Source of the DNA: an uncultured Lachnospiraceae bacterium
Lineage (GTDB): Bacteria; Bacillota; Clostridia; Lachnospirales; Lachnospiraceae
NCBI GenBank assembly: GCA_910586955.1
Contig: CAJUMM010000029.1
Span: forward strand, 1-33,362
DNA: 33,362 bases
Reading direction: 5' to 3'
The notes beneath the pieces are model-generated. The model was given only the letters and a program-made list of their open reading frames with translations, was not told where the DNA came from and ran no database searches. Positions 21,101 to 24,193 of this stretch are shown one piece after another. The translations under genes and the position numbers were made by a program. Within the stretch, counting starts at the first letter, position 1; every line of letters begins with the position of its first letter.

Positions 21101-21541
21101 TACGAGTACCAGCTGTATATGAAGAAATCGCCTCAAGGGAAATTCACACTTTCCTGGTCTTTGGAAGAGGCGGAAGGAAGAAAGAGGAATATCTTGTCGG
21201 ATGGGCTGCGATACCGGACGGCGGAGGATCCCAATATGGGAATCTGCCCGGTTATGTATCTGGCAGAAGCTAAAGATCCGGATTTTTATGGTGTGGCCTG
21301 GAAAGTCAACGGATACCGGTACACATCAAGTTATCTGGGTTATTACTTGAAATACCCGGAGGGGGGAGGTCCCGGATCCGGTTCGGGAACCGAAGGTGGC
21401 AGCACCCTGCGGGCGGACGGAGCGAGAACGGGCGATCAGGCCTGGACGGAATTCTGGCTGGTGCTGGCATCCGTTTCCACTCTGGGAGCAGCGGGGCTTC
21501 TGATGCTGTTGAAGAGGAGAAAAACCGGAAGGAAGGATTGA
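164..21541 (+). CDS. Giant (7125-residue) secreted, wall-anchored SdrD_B-repeat surface protein
   Basis: The start is the ATG at 164, preceded by a very strong G-rich Shine-Dalgarno (GGGGGAGGG at 145-153). Residues 1-40 form a signal peptide: basic N-terminus, hydrophobic core ILGILLVLSICAASL, cleavage near ASA|A at 40/41. Residues 41-131 are an acidic Glu/Asp/Pro-rich linker. A run of ten Gs encodes residues 132-135. Residues of about 136-5150 are extracellular beta-rich sequence with recurring DUF11-like phrases (for example PGDTAWFKTTVMN followed by VIYDKLPEYI) and Tyr/Trp-rich patches. Residues of about 5154-7063 carry ten SdrD_B-like modules. The C-terminus is ARTGD at 7087-7091, a hydrophobic span and RRKTGRKD. 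The role is inferred: an adhesin or cell-surface stalk attached to peptidoglycan. No sortase gene is in the window. The ligand is unknown. The length is extreme even for this class, yet the frame is intact over 21 kb. Confidence 0.93.
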   Translation: MKKADKRRKWRQIQNRILGILLVLSICAASLNLPMVSASAAVLREDQKAKTDPGTAVEETSPEEPGNPQEKDNRDVNDGEKADEKTEEDAGIIEAPPQESESTLPEEEIPAAGDLAEEAGEPDEDLDASSVRGGGENVSFVFGKIEGGNMSQENPEEDKGRRLMLGHGEANGATFELSAIAQFGSGEAKDVFFTLELPYFYRRDDGILVATYEASEVPEDQRGSMYVGAKIAGDTDGWLVDVAAEYTGKIRFNSRNSLPTGTTQTLKVKIYLHGDIPENTTAPIRMGGGYGSFQDVGVGAGYEISPGETADSVCVLTCSNLKWETSLEGVEPRNAQWDVYNYLVYRAVIANTSEDDKSHIKSFNLNVRLPAEGDGGKLWGVSDKEAMKWLYNDGNPVENTSFNPEDREKEFVGVPGEGGALIYDVTELSGEELAKWDLTSFANARDKEGNVQEPIPYHFTVNGGIYFEWKGELHHSEQRVFYVAVPISGNIPGDEEQQIPAQSYHTIAFGENATWTVQRKCDDHGFEPARMELFREKYVLDDSGNRVKTRKAAIGDEVEFYLEGFRNGGNIPLFNSYGEDLIERDFTPLQISVQMYRPEETDREPQLTDWVAGPDAVEFEFAPQGGGDPEYVSLGTLAPDAGKSLEDLFVWSMDAKGAVEDYLAGSGKGRTYTGRFRVRFRDRIGPGASLEGRIVVRGRVNSGITYTNKLAMGGETWKWVSEIAGDKGYLKTPHKLEGAAVTVVTEPVSPLIGAEAYRIFEDGSTIAGNPLVVPINVEGVGYRYKLGNSSNSRIYPGVFSTEAMAEVKAGRVNGFITRQLVLSKKLVEETAKVRSVIIYTSSGRKIEILPERFAQDGAGNYILDQALWASGGELLRAEVNFETFGAKKALSGDVFVALEGHSNIVSASLKKEGTFTTRYADETLDKSAKASAALNVSSIQAVLRGESFMGEERSATNEAGAKSPQKTVNSLEVPNGKTTGYEFRIANQAVASSGETDLVLDLSDEGRNVGNKGTEDKVHVKGFRTEEIAISGYEETVKIREIRIYDWDQDVEKEEARGVIPFDSLKPDKDPAGTLVIGKELLADVERVKCVVIACDDFYGCGTPDQAGWLRVVVTGNSDWYNELDASMTFRPANETMEAVSLKDRLYVAQPRLEVYAHVEYYELQEKAKTETENTDQDEMYLGVPYDRDFTWRVEARNGFTSRLEDVDVIVNLPIRDGTQGEEAHTGFHTTGIQAEKELLEQFGELVSLTLQDVDASQGIRFLYDAGEKSFTAEDGSASFGLDTAGNLILTEEQLIAWGIPNLKSITLTGKSFAVSGPGETFALRIQGFSDSDFGTEDRLQAWGDNYLGGVRHTALVALRLRNVDHAKAYISKMYFDTLIAAGYKEEDSGSGERFDKVAAPEEHIRRMVPIDGISVLEQSFEDNAELDIGYKAIGSYLIDFRQYLNAGKDYPGLRKGSYYSQEHQNMNYVYEGSLNTRAEVRMKVDLPENAFDAYYLKVDSRARDYLKEIVIERQDGSEKAISVTDWKENALETDGTGKQFFRIPLLQSEDGEMSIYRVPADYQMVNPVISVTLILNVNKEASDGAGNAIGADYGTWYDDRDSSTKHMFELTGRFLKAGAANATVTAELTAGGTERTGAKAKIRTQQGVKPQNLASVQRSPWSYYNIYLAAWYWADHNTWTYYWQADSVTRDTYYYDAGHLSSTVRVQVCGEKNQVKKGVHTDPLVEKDDEVVFGSYQEFAISFFQEADGADEDYRGGKEYNTGWGGGWSGFDGWGNQDPFDWKDKHAFTDKLILQDTLPAIRPQGEDGHYGFVTRDIYLSSKLYPYIDTLEVTVKKVTASGSGDTVTYKEEILKDPRVIAKADLKKSGKEHTGFWHIPICYSGEEEQEGALVLGENEYIHSYQVILKNLPGDGDYAAELKGMDLSEKPLDHDGNKEPDMYVGGEVCILRAAPIPEEAFNTMKASSYYEYEEKPWLESSDRGCLLAYRLPFQADFLLTASSVDDTNKEHRLYDYQAAGDRANLNPGYGAFELRVWNRTDTDQEQGRSAHIGNAVLKNTMHQNYRLKHIYIPEDFVEGSWFRVKGLVLRYGAGGKETFSCTLEDLLAGGTYARYMRKAGGQYVFDVNLLFQENYKKLEAWNGVNLNNTVPGDTYRKEYVQSFTLELEALNKSEGLKGGEYLNPSRQNRRDIPEALEADPVFSYDGVYVDRTEEDIRNNAWTIKSRPTVIHKAFADFRDVNTSQISGQDTTQYWNTAEAEFTAIDNTADKYQGHLTGGTVRRDYYRMDNLVSTLLVDLARGRTLEKEDGSQEFFFSYDGETASGGDRELFGGDREHLLPGDYVEYRLSVGVDADSPIPVYHPELVFEVPGGQRIVGWYVENQDSGILSEDITVLAGDKTGRTGTVKLTAEKYYGVQKKGLFASLFSGEDLEETAFRRLDISVGNTEKDFEENLLKPGKEIVIVAVTQLTEELEAFEGKTLEALFQAAARPTHTYSQYKIQAKDYAEEDGAVTKTLSVQNAYFTDEEEVKYLRYYADPNHTDAMTKRSVWFGSKLKVLRERTYLSEVKSELTFYDSLDLAVDVEYDNDNYHYDGQPVTLTVAGKPKEGEEPEAVCNDTLHFLKEAVYSLSFLSETNGKRYKGFDLTEKPSFPYPDNMAGVSGKKAKVEYCFYEDGTEAGSYGADEEARWISEDLVIEGDTLTEEQKAAGFRLVKDAVGIRWTYEDVPALGTDGKPVCFASAEKPFTFHGLGRFRDIRTDKEKQTQGAADRYGIHINAAAELIHEHKEELVNTLPGTEPEEETLYEFLWESVLLGKAEEKENIARERPILTIHTQILETEAEAQNVYDEEAEQKLGYRPGDTAWFKTTVMNHELDPADADTGIQGALLEPVIYDKLPEYIRANGMEGLVTAGADLSAAWYAFSVSGTALGGTGGFQIRWYDREGNLKDKDQIPAYTVTRSEFQDIPDYGGDMVTEKSDTDGCTFGTSGDGRPPFTRAFADLKLGDGGNTISTPIDFQVYEIRFAPGSSLEPGERIEVFYEVEIREENLPMTYTRRGDKVFPDYYPKMGEYGQVYPKYWSGGTVWDPVSGFYTESQPYIGIMEGRYYTLTQYPASSWETYGMRGQFRNEDFMMDMSFLCHDAGVSGTRNPGTDRYEFLKESQAFIPGRGDDHGEVGGSNGYLKDYDINTHYNQQRAKYVPAWTNGKKDELPQTTSYNHPVSGKARDWYAGVMKLRGDTDWQRSWESGGRNEAVLWAEARLHLQTAWLAASSQLIGESDYLASTEYLPTAYHTEALDPHYDYVPRTHYASASVWKPSDGWFEAYDRKLLNDDSITVLEYDQNFTARVGAYNYGDWDLSEGVEFLYIMPYGVEPDISGIQAKILSGGTSRAPEYQTLDSKDIQVEVLQEPGKWNGYLTPDSMRDPVLGSQEMDRTGDAHAQRGAYYAQEDSVSWVLKITVSSPLKKWFYRGSESGYMMLVDIPSHVYKTPAAEYWYDEVLVRPVNPGQGDSRYYQVYDSTALWGNSDPIGMGKARGERYALSYQYGGMDWLWNIYQPRSNGGQICAQAYAVNGSPNLPYINGMNISNREVSAQDVLFDSGRENFASGARSTWASTGSRAHMRKSLLRVWTTIGETDRSGKHINSYYVNPKGDRSALNIYVENKYWLNTMAPDQYRRGTGGGWYSGWQNYAVHYKYSTNGGGKGTLYYPVVTNILPPGIVPLALDGAFGEDNQKNATLTLDWTLYGASYNGNIREELRALNGKDGSEDEQALYEAQVEYITLEGEGGEPEERYKITFMQKGGSPAKDKAKIESETERVFSFRFFTEGTPDYGTKDGGTNDELLDQYQKNHVFVSSGLENYKFLIDSEVASKQLNPYWVGNSAVTNYNSWPYGNAGDTDFNCYPDVRNDRNGTYFPALPVTATSLMTETYAIDATEDGGNRRYYETEDGKIELKENYADARQELEMEDYTSIRWGLRLASGDADLNGNGTHGAVSAGISVPDSGVHTTNRIRIRYPSLENKSFVSESPSDGVEDAKLGVRSEKGTEGEYTYYPDNSDKSQAFSYRDRLYYHVKAQSAATASEYMYHGDINHGRIRMVLVLPKHVTFDFHGTLEEDGTLRGGSGDDGALYLMYKKEDGGLARMELSQIEQAGFRLRLEKREINEEGREVLVFGLITPGDYGNGAGKDPSYEDYLDGRKMPGYFGSSEILVLGIRTEISSLEPADTILMGERYWDENYAADTYITLEDLDGAYLKDLYPAGGFDKLEEYSDRQVYYAREEADQEEEGIDFDGDGDYSDRYSHDVTGAITVLKPHATARLDTSKKRIEITNPDLFGGTSRVVEDPAVKGAEQMMIYLDQAVNEGSAVPRFLIDFRIPFRGTDDGTREEAGITDNKVTGRIFAISTGKWEIPESAGDAAYREELKKHLKVHVFVQYSDDLEAEHPLGPADAKVSYDNEMDDMLAGTGEWLDLLAYSGKSGGVSIEENYVVNMQPLTAKYDLGRRIYQIRYVIVSDDPAYMVPQGFRLAIDADPGKTGSQEMDEVDPERENLKELPDSVVSKLTVDESGSVTVQKKGNAAFVMATVGHDYARKQHINYFANPWARYDTDQYGRIGERARAGYYVSREMPVLEVDLDALYLKQGMDDQGKDFIYKWVDDLLISQSSKTLKYTASIWNMSQEAVDKTDLKKGTVVDDATNPQISVVLPFIQDIDSALDPLDPSKYQNYRYMEYQEDQWEASYLNPNPDKPWNRPAEQKDAGWSWHIEDEEGKRTEAHQIRGVALEMYDHVTDINDTGQRRVLTWTADGILKPGQRLVIDFLVPVTTEGAGIGSSGRMNCKAYAFKPGSFVPHIPESISGAETYSYELDKRDINRNGLMNSENTLVKTLGGIAFNAQESITRTKLSFSEYGTGLNATGNDYTKPSLVPEGSEYSFHSVILNPNTTGTGNGYTRPILYDVLPYADDIRLTTITGQPEKRGSVWRGYVRLSTVAVEVRTGTEDARKMEDGKDVNIWVGPFQMKNGEIVPIDRKNLPKLAQTTSSDFYKSIRGEGEAALREKGKYFVRLSEMLALKDTEPEKYEELERHVQAIYAEPEASFVLGANTKMTLVYQMKAPLNLPLYNGYTPEESLSVKLDAADFSGWNSFVTQTGDLAVQESSNAGVYLDAPADRGYIGYYVWLDDNYSSVFTDEAQYEHRKDGRWILKKITKDLNEDGKPDDPGINGVKVELLSPAGYPVNQEGELVAVVDGRYCLVDEATGELLLDTTDKPIYTIYGPEVYITEKDAYGNDGYYVMSNLMPGSYKLRFTFPEGIWDESALTTRILGNAALGGTTTSMKVYRPGDTLPDLGNPGTGAAAGDGEEVNSLVIQTVNAVRVDAIGTNPATYPAYDERMTAYNLGVAPAYIYGGYAWLDEGPDPGRLDGYKQEGEAPIQGLGVTIYQVAPDGRLLPAYDRDGNLISRIQTDKDGYFRTSLYPYRSYVAVAMLERGLYEPSVFNPHDDPLEREDDNDLRYNPDYPEGMRNVTPVFAATKRGQKLTEDKRYYGPFDGLGLGLMRQGKAHIGKYVFEDRDYNGVYGEYINEEGYVVTEPGVNGVRIGLEQYGYDETLQKWVLIPGTAEEGFFQMAVSQGGSYIFPDLPTTVVLDDGIARLAGYRVKVDMDSIPEGYTPAKYHMSGRWSDSDLPVQPDPGGDRGGFRYLKRYGDVEDHPMPVARKVESEEDANFVVEGIAYDTSAGEGILDMNIGLATVETAQIRGTLWEDKNYDGMNNIYKDAEGKEVQEPGIKGIELELLPYYYESGHDTVKGKWVPLKASDVGEDIYKRYTSQTETEEDGGYVFDHVPSTVMVQDQKHICGYQVSIKSDLDALGLAVTRYRSGSNATDNTLQRGSGVLGGDGEYLVPARQVEGSDLIKEYGSPALGNQAAMLVHNDLGWFDVNKTKNLESGQGGLRRFDLVEISGRAWLDENYNGIMDEKEAGLGGVEIMLSRYCLTKDGDPLKDPEAGTDKEGNPLYWRADPDFLQTVKTDAKGDYSFEDLKTYVYRDGDYCLAGYKTAVKEHPSGTGDYAVTLYRQPVKDGQRNSDLKDGKLNEEEEYIVTARKIKNPGKDVFYLLDLEGKTYDPVLGSPQGGFDAGYLEYPDSVIAGCVFDDLNYDGIINKGLDEDGNEKEDGFTQKIREAIAAGPIYTYLEVHAKAYYYQDGQWHPYCPDGGTDQAEYSVRVDLKGDGSYELPVPTQFLVEDQRRLAGYEVEVNKVPSGYHVTRHLGNQGKGNENTLRKIYLANRTSYRLTKTDLNGIYGGKLWEEIDGKLVAAGKPVSAEAEGASVNMADGYDVAKARTLEGYNVGYTGQRSSRIRGYAFKDTNYNGVYGGSAEDYPLSNIKVGLKLFELDADTDEWIERTDLYEPGKSYFREMQTGDEGGYIFLDLPTHAEHGRDYDGTPKLFGYEVWLAETAKEDGNPLAATFYQVDLGKKTGILNSALNGETGQVLKPEPAPGEKDTLNGEIYKGKIVTAMKLEKDDPTLADVVKGYDCAHGTNRINYNLGFVDYQPGSIEGTAFVDRDYDGLYKKDTDDPLENMEIGIRLMRYDQEKDTWVEAPGADPDGSGDGFVKKTRTDKEGHYKFEELPVTQKAIEEGDGLYGYSLYVLGETDRYVTKYQVNKGKGDSALLHDTRQIVKLSTWPEIMETKAGADLPEKTVVLGNPVDTSKKEPLNTPYIVLGYDMLRGVMLTDYNVGFTPKDEIYRVSGIVWEDANYNGILDEEKPVQGIEVTLEKWYFQNDQWTQDPAGTQRAVTEGDGTYAFENLKAVELVNGDLAVCGYKAQVKSLPQGYAVSVFHANKGKKDSDLNDKTGYLEEDGEMLVLADKADETTPESYKLGGYNISHGHSLEDLNAGLVSFERGSIRGLAFEDSNSNGVCDSDERIVSGAAVYLHISVKKPDTEGEAGDGGTKDPDASGISDDSGDPDQPGIPEDVEIRTTVTDSRGRFTFDDLPALDENGELYEYQLYMKKSPQGKFTLSWSLEEAEGRKRNILSDGLRYRTAEDPNMGICPVMYLAEAKDPDFYGVAWKVNGYRYTSSYLGYYLKYPEGGGPGSGSGTEGGSTLRADGARTGDQAWTEFWLVLASVSTLGAAGLLMLLKRRKTGRKD
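558..567 (+). repeat. Poly-G(10) tract inside the giant surface protein gene (candidate phase-variation switch)
   Basis: Ten consecutive Gs encode the end of Arg132 through Gly135, at the junction between the acidic linker and the first folded region. With eleven Gs the codon directly after the tract becomes TGA, giving about 135 residues. With nine Gs a TAG is reached at codon 145. The present length keeps the 7125-codon frame open. Homopolymer tracts of this length in the 5' part of surface genes are known to change length by slipped-strand mispairing in other bacteria. Switching here is inference. Confidence 0.85.
7127..7161 (+). repeat. Short in-frame tandem duplication (21-base period)
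   Basis: The 14-base string GGGGGAGATCGGGA occurs at 7127-7140 and again at 7148-7161, exactly 21 bases apart. It duplicates the heptapeptide-scale unit GGDRELF / GGDREHL within the giant protein. The seven bases between copies have diverged, so this looks like an old local duplication. Confidence 0.6.
12995..13024 (+). other. EF-hand/dockerin-like calcium loop in the giant protein
   Basis: Residues 4278-4287 read DFDGDGDYSD, with acidic side chains at alternating positions as in the calcium-binding loop DxDxDG. Related but weaker loops are seen elsewhere in the protein (DADLNGNG, DINRNG, DLNEDGKPDD). Calcium binding would stiffen a long surface stalk and is known for SdrD B-type modules. 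Here it is inferred from the loop pattern alone. Confidence 0.45.
15623..21352 (+). repeat. Array of ten divergent SdrD_B-like modules at the C-terminal end of the giant protein
   Basis: Each module opens with a phrase of the type (I/V)xG(x)(A/V)(W/F)xDxNYNG, continues with a PGIxGVxVxL strand, and closes with a TDxxGxYxFxxLP strand. Module starts lie near 15623, 16313, 16784, 17360, 17966, 18521, 19157, 19751, 20327 and 20801 (residues 5154, 5384, 5541, 5733, 5935, 6120, 6332, 6530, 6722 and 6880). Modules 1, 2 and 10 have degenerate DxNYNG loops. Most copies also carry an extra segment with GY(x)V and a KGxxxSxL phrase between modules. The copies are similar in protein but not at DNA level, so they are old and not prone to recombination or assembly collapse. 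SdrD_B modules are known as rigid, often calcium-binding, stalk units. Confidence 0.85.
21422..21538 (+). other. C-terminal cell-wall sorting signal of the giant protein (variant motif ARTGD)
   Basis: Residues 7087-7091 read ARTGD. They are followed by a hydrophobic span (FWLVLASVSTLGAAGLLMLL) and the basic tail KRRKTGRKD, the standard three-part layout of sortase substrates. The first two positions of LPxTG are not conserved. Clostridial substrates often show xPKTGD or xxxTGD at this place, so anchoring is likely but the exact sortase class cannot be told. Confidence 0.65.
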
Positions 21542-21546
21542 CATTT

Positions 21547-22938
21547 GTGAAGAAAGGGAGAAGCGCAAAGGAAAAGCGGAGGCTGATTGCGCCAGTCTGT
21601 ATTGCAGGAGCCGTCTTCGGGGCGGCTCTCCTTCTCCTGCTGTATTCCAAAGGACAGGACAGACACCGGATCTTCCGAGGGAGTACGGGGAAGGTGATTC
21701 ACCGAGAGAAAGAACGGGAGGATACCCTTGTGATCGGTGTTTCTTCCCTATCGGAGAGTATTCATCCCTACAGGCAGGAGGATGAAGCTATGAAAGTTCT
21801 TCTGCGGCTGGTCTATGAGCCGCTGCTTATGGGGGACGGTAAGGGCGGAATTATTTACAAAAATGCAGGAAGCGTCCGGTTTGAGGAGGGAGGCTCACGG
21901 GCCCGGGTGACAGTAAATACAAAGAAGGCTTTCAGTGACGGTACTCCTGTGACGGCAAAACGGGTGCTTCAGTCTTATGAGTGGTTTCTCGGGAGGGATA
22001 CGGCTTATACAGATTGCCTGAGAGTGCTGGAAAAGATAGAGCCTGTGGGAGAGGATACCTTGGTATTTACCTTCCGGGAGAAAAGCCTTGACAATATCCG
22101 CGTGTTTTTTGTCCCTTTGATTTACCAGGAGGATCAGGAAAGTGAGTACGGAAGCACGGCGCTGGGAACGGGCCCGTATAAGATAGAAAGCTTGGTTCCC
22201 TATGAGAAAATCATCCTGTCACAAAACGGCGGGGGCAGTTACGGACGAGTTGAGCTTTGGCGGATGGATTACAGCCGCATGGAGGAGATCTTGGAATTCC
22301 AGGAGATGGATTTGTTTATGATAGATAAAGGGATGTATGATATGGTTACTGCCTGCGGTGCCTATGATATCTGGGAGACAGAAAAGGAACAGGGCTATTA
22401 TCTGGCTTATGGCCTGGAGGATAAATCCCTCCGGGATGGGATCGCAGGACTTGCAGCCGGAAAAAAGTTTTTTGAAGAGACCCAGGATAAGGGGATCTTT
22501 TCCCCAGGGATTGTTTCGGCCTACAAAGAAAATCCCTGCTATGGGACCCTGGTGGAAAAGGGAAGCCTGGAAGGGGCGGATGAATTAAGTGTTCTTCTGG
22601 AATATGACGGAGGAGCCGCAGGGATTTACCAGGGGCTCTCCCAGGTTCTTGGACAGGAGGGCGTGTCCCTGCGCCCGGTTCAAAGCCAGGAGGAGATTTC
22701 GGCGCCGTCCGGGCTTCCCCAGGCAGAGCTTGTGATTTACTGGGGTTCCTATAGGGATTTGCTGAGGGCGGAGGATGAGGAGGGCTTCTATGAGTCGTAT
22801 CCTGAACTGGAAGCGGAGCGGTTTTACGACAGTCTGGAAAGGTATCTGGCCAAGGAAAACTTTTTTACGCCCTTAAGCAGGGATACGGTCTGGGCGGCCC
22901 GGCTGGCAGGCAGGGATACGCTGGGATTGCTGGAGTAG
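21547..22938 (+). CDS. Membrane-anchored SBP_bac_5-like (oligopeptide-binding family) protein
   Basis: I choose GTG at 21547 as the start: GGAAGG at 21531-21536 lies 10 bases upstream. A TTG at 21538 is possible but sits one base from that site. The gene begins 5 bases after the giant gene's stop, so the two are probably co-transcribed and translationally coupled. The protein has about 463 residues. Residues 13-33 form a membrane anchor. There is no lipobox cysteine after the hydrophobic stretch, unlike typical lipoprotein binding proteins. Family signs are SESIHPY followed by LVYEPLL near residue 85-95, FSDGTPVTAKRV near 130-140 and ALGTGPYKIES near 205-215, as in DppA/OppA-type proteins. 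The second half matches poorly and the protein is somewhat shorter than the usual 500-600 residues. No permease or ATPase genes are nearby, so transport is doubtful. A sensor or assembly role beside the surface protein is speculation. Confidence 0.82.
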   Translation: MKKGRSAKEKRRLIAPVCIAGAVFGAALLLLLYSKGQDRHRIFRGSTGKVIHREKEREDTLVIGVSSLSESIHPYRQEDEAMKVLLRLVYEPLLMGDGKGGIIYKNAGSVRFEEGGSRARVTVNTKKAFSDGTPVTAKRVLQSYEWFLGRDTAYTDCLRVLEKIEPVGEDTLVFTFREKSLDNIRVFFVPLIYQEDQESEYGSTALGTGPYKIESLVPYEKIILSQNGGGSYGRVELWRMDYSRMEEILEFQEMDLFMIDKGMYDMVTACGAYDIWETEKEQGYYLAYGLEDKSLRDGIAGLAAGKKFFEETQDKGIFSPGIVSAYKENPCYGTLVEKGSLEGADELSVLLEYDGGAAGIYQGLSQVLGQEGVSLRPVQSQEEISAPSGLPQAELVIYWGSYRDLLRAEDEEGFYESYPELEAERFYDSLERYLAKENFFTPLSRDTVWAARLAGRDTLGLLE

Positions 22939-23023
22939 GCAGATTTTGGGCCTTGCGATCTTAAGAAATGCTTAAATTTGCCGCACTTGAAAAAAACCCC
23001 TTTTCTTTTTGGCAGGAATTGTA

Positions 23024-23034
23024 TATAATATAAT
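23024..23034 (+). promoter_or_regulatory. Probable -10 region upstream of mreB
   Basis: Two overlapping TATAAT hexamers occur at 23024-23029 and 23029-23034 in the 208-base gap between the SBP-like gene and mreB. No convincing -35 is correctly spaced: TTTTCT at 23001-23006 is 17 bases from the first hexamer, TTGGCA at 23009 is too close, and TTGAAA at 22987 is too far. The remainder of the gap holds a short inverted repeat (TTAAG...CTTAA near 22971) but no clear terminator. Confidence 0.45.
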
Positions 23035-23146
23035 CTACGCCAATGGGCATTAAAAATCCGGAGATATCCGGGAAAAGTGAATAACTGCTGATAAATTAGG
23101 AAAAGAATGAGACATAGAGAGAAACCAGCGAAAGGGGATTGTGAAG

Positions 23147-24139
23147 ATGGCAGGGACAGATATCGGAATTGATCTGGGTACGGCGAGTATCCTTGTATTT
23201 ATAAATGGAAAGGGCGTTGTGTTAAAGGAGCCCTCCGTAGTAGCTTTTGACCGGGATACCAACAAGATCCGGGCCATCGGTGAGGAGGCCCGCCTGATGC
23301 TGGGAAGGACGCCGGGGAATATTGTGGCAGTGCGGCCTCTGCGCCAGGGCGTGATTTCGGACTATACGGTAACGGAGAAGATGCTGAAATACTTTATCCA
23401 GAAGGCCATGGGGAAGAAGACCTTCCGCAAGCCCAGGATTGCAGTCTGCGTTCCAAGCGGCGTCACGGAAGTGGAGAAGAAGGCGGTGGAAGACGCCACC
23501 TACCAGGCAGGCGCCAGGGAGGTCCTGATTATAGAGGAACCCATTGCGGCAGCCATCGGAGCCGGAATTGACATCTCCAGGCCCTGCGGCAATATGATTG
23601 TGGATATCGGAGGCGGAACCAGTGATATCGCCGTGATCTCCCTGGGAGGAACGGTAGTGAGCACTTCCGTGAAGGTGGCAGGGGATGACTTTGATGAGGC
23701 CATCGTCCGTTATATGCGCAAGAAGCACAATCTTCTGATTGGAGAGCGGACAGCGGAGGATATTAAGATTAAGGTTGGTACATGCTATCCCAGCACGGAG
23801 CTGGAGAAGATGAATGTCCGGGGACGGAACCTGGTGACAGGACTTCCGAAGACCGTGGAGGTGACCTCTGAAGATACGGAGGAAGCTTTGAGGGAGACTA
23901 CCATGCAGATTGTGGAGGCTGTACACAGCGTACTGGAGAAGACGCCTCCGGAGCTGGCGGCAGATATTGCGGACCGGGGAATCGTACTTACAGGAGGCGG
24001 GGCCCTCTTGAGAGGCTTAGAGGAGCTTCTGGAAGAGAAGACAGGCATCAATACCATGACGGCTGAGGATTCCATGAAGTGTGTGGCTATCGGAACCGGC
24101 AAATTTGTGGAGTTTATGGCCGGGAAAAGAGACGAATAG
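23147..24139 (+). CDS. mreB: Rod-shape actin homologue MreB/Mbl
   Basis: The protein has 330 residues, the normal length for the family. The start is ATG at 23147, 8 bases after AAAGGGGA (23131-23138); a GTG at 23141 is too close to that site. The actin-fold nucleotide motifs are present: phosphate 1 (GIDLGTASILVF near residues 6-17), phosphate 2 (VDIGGGTSDIAVI from about 152) and the adenosine motif (TGGGALLRGLEEL near 286). It forms membrane-associated filaments that guide the elongation machinery for peptidoglycan. It stands alone between its own promoter and terminator, without mreC or mreD beside it. That layout is commoner for Mbl- or MreBH-type paralogues, so mbl is an equally fair name. 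The amino-acid pattern does not separate them reliably by eye. Confidence 0.93.
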   Translation: MAGTDIGIDLGTASILVFINGKGVVLKEPSVVAFDRDTNKIRAIGEEARLMLGRTPGNIVAVRPLRQGVISDYTVTEKMLKYFIQKAMGKKTFRKPRIAVCVPSGVTEVEKKAVEDATYQAGAREVLIIEEPIAAAIGAGIDISRPCGNMIVDIGGGTSDIAVISLGGTVVSTSVKVAGDDFDEAIVRYMRKKHNLLIGERTAEDIKIKVGTCYPSTELEKMNVRGRNLVTGLPKTVEVTSEDTEEALRETTMQIVEAVHSVLEKTPPELAADIADRGIVLTGGGALLRGLEELLEEKTGINTMTAEDSMKCVAIGTGKFVEFMAGKRDE

Positions 24140-24147
24140 AACATGAG

Positions 24148-24181
24148 GGGCATGACGGGAGCGTCCGTCATGCCCGTTTTT
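24148..24181 (+). terminator. Intrinsic terminator after mreB
   Basis: GGGCATGACGG at 24148-24158 pairs perfectly with CCGTCATGCCC at 24165-24175 (11 base pairs, 6-base loop), followed by G and a run of five Ts (24177-24181). This starts 8 bases after the mreB stop. The ribosome-binding site of recD2 (AAGGAG, 24184-24189) begins only 2 bases after the T-run. Confidence 0.88.
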
Positions 24182-24193
24182 ACAAGGAGCAGC

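Noticed and set aside
21538..21540. TTG start for the SBP-like gene
   Set aside because: It lies one base from the Shine-Dalgarno. The GTG at 21547 has workable spacing and yields a normal signal-anchor N-terminus.
22955..23010. Possible terminator after the SBP-like gene (TTAAG...CTTAA and the A/T tracts)
   Set aside because: The stem is only five AT-rich pairs, and the following A/C/T tract does not form a stable GC stem with a T-run.
22987..23029. TTGAAA at 22987 as the -35 partner of TATAAT upstream of mreB
   Set aside because: The spacing to the first TATAAT is 31 bases, far beyond the 16-18 usable range.
24143..24145. Upstream ATG for recD2 (17 extra residues)
   Set aside because: It would place the start inside the mreB terminator stem, without a ribosome site. 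The ATG at 24194 matches the family's usual N-terminus and has AAGGAG upstream.
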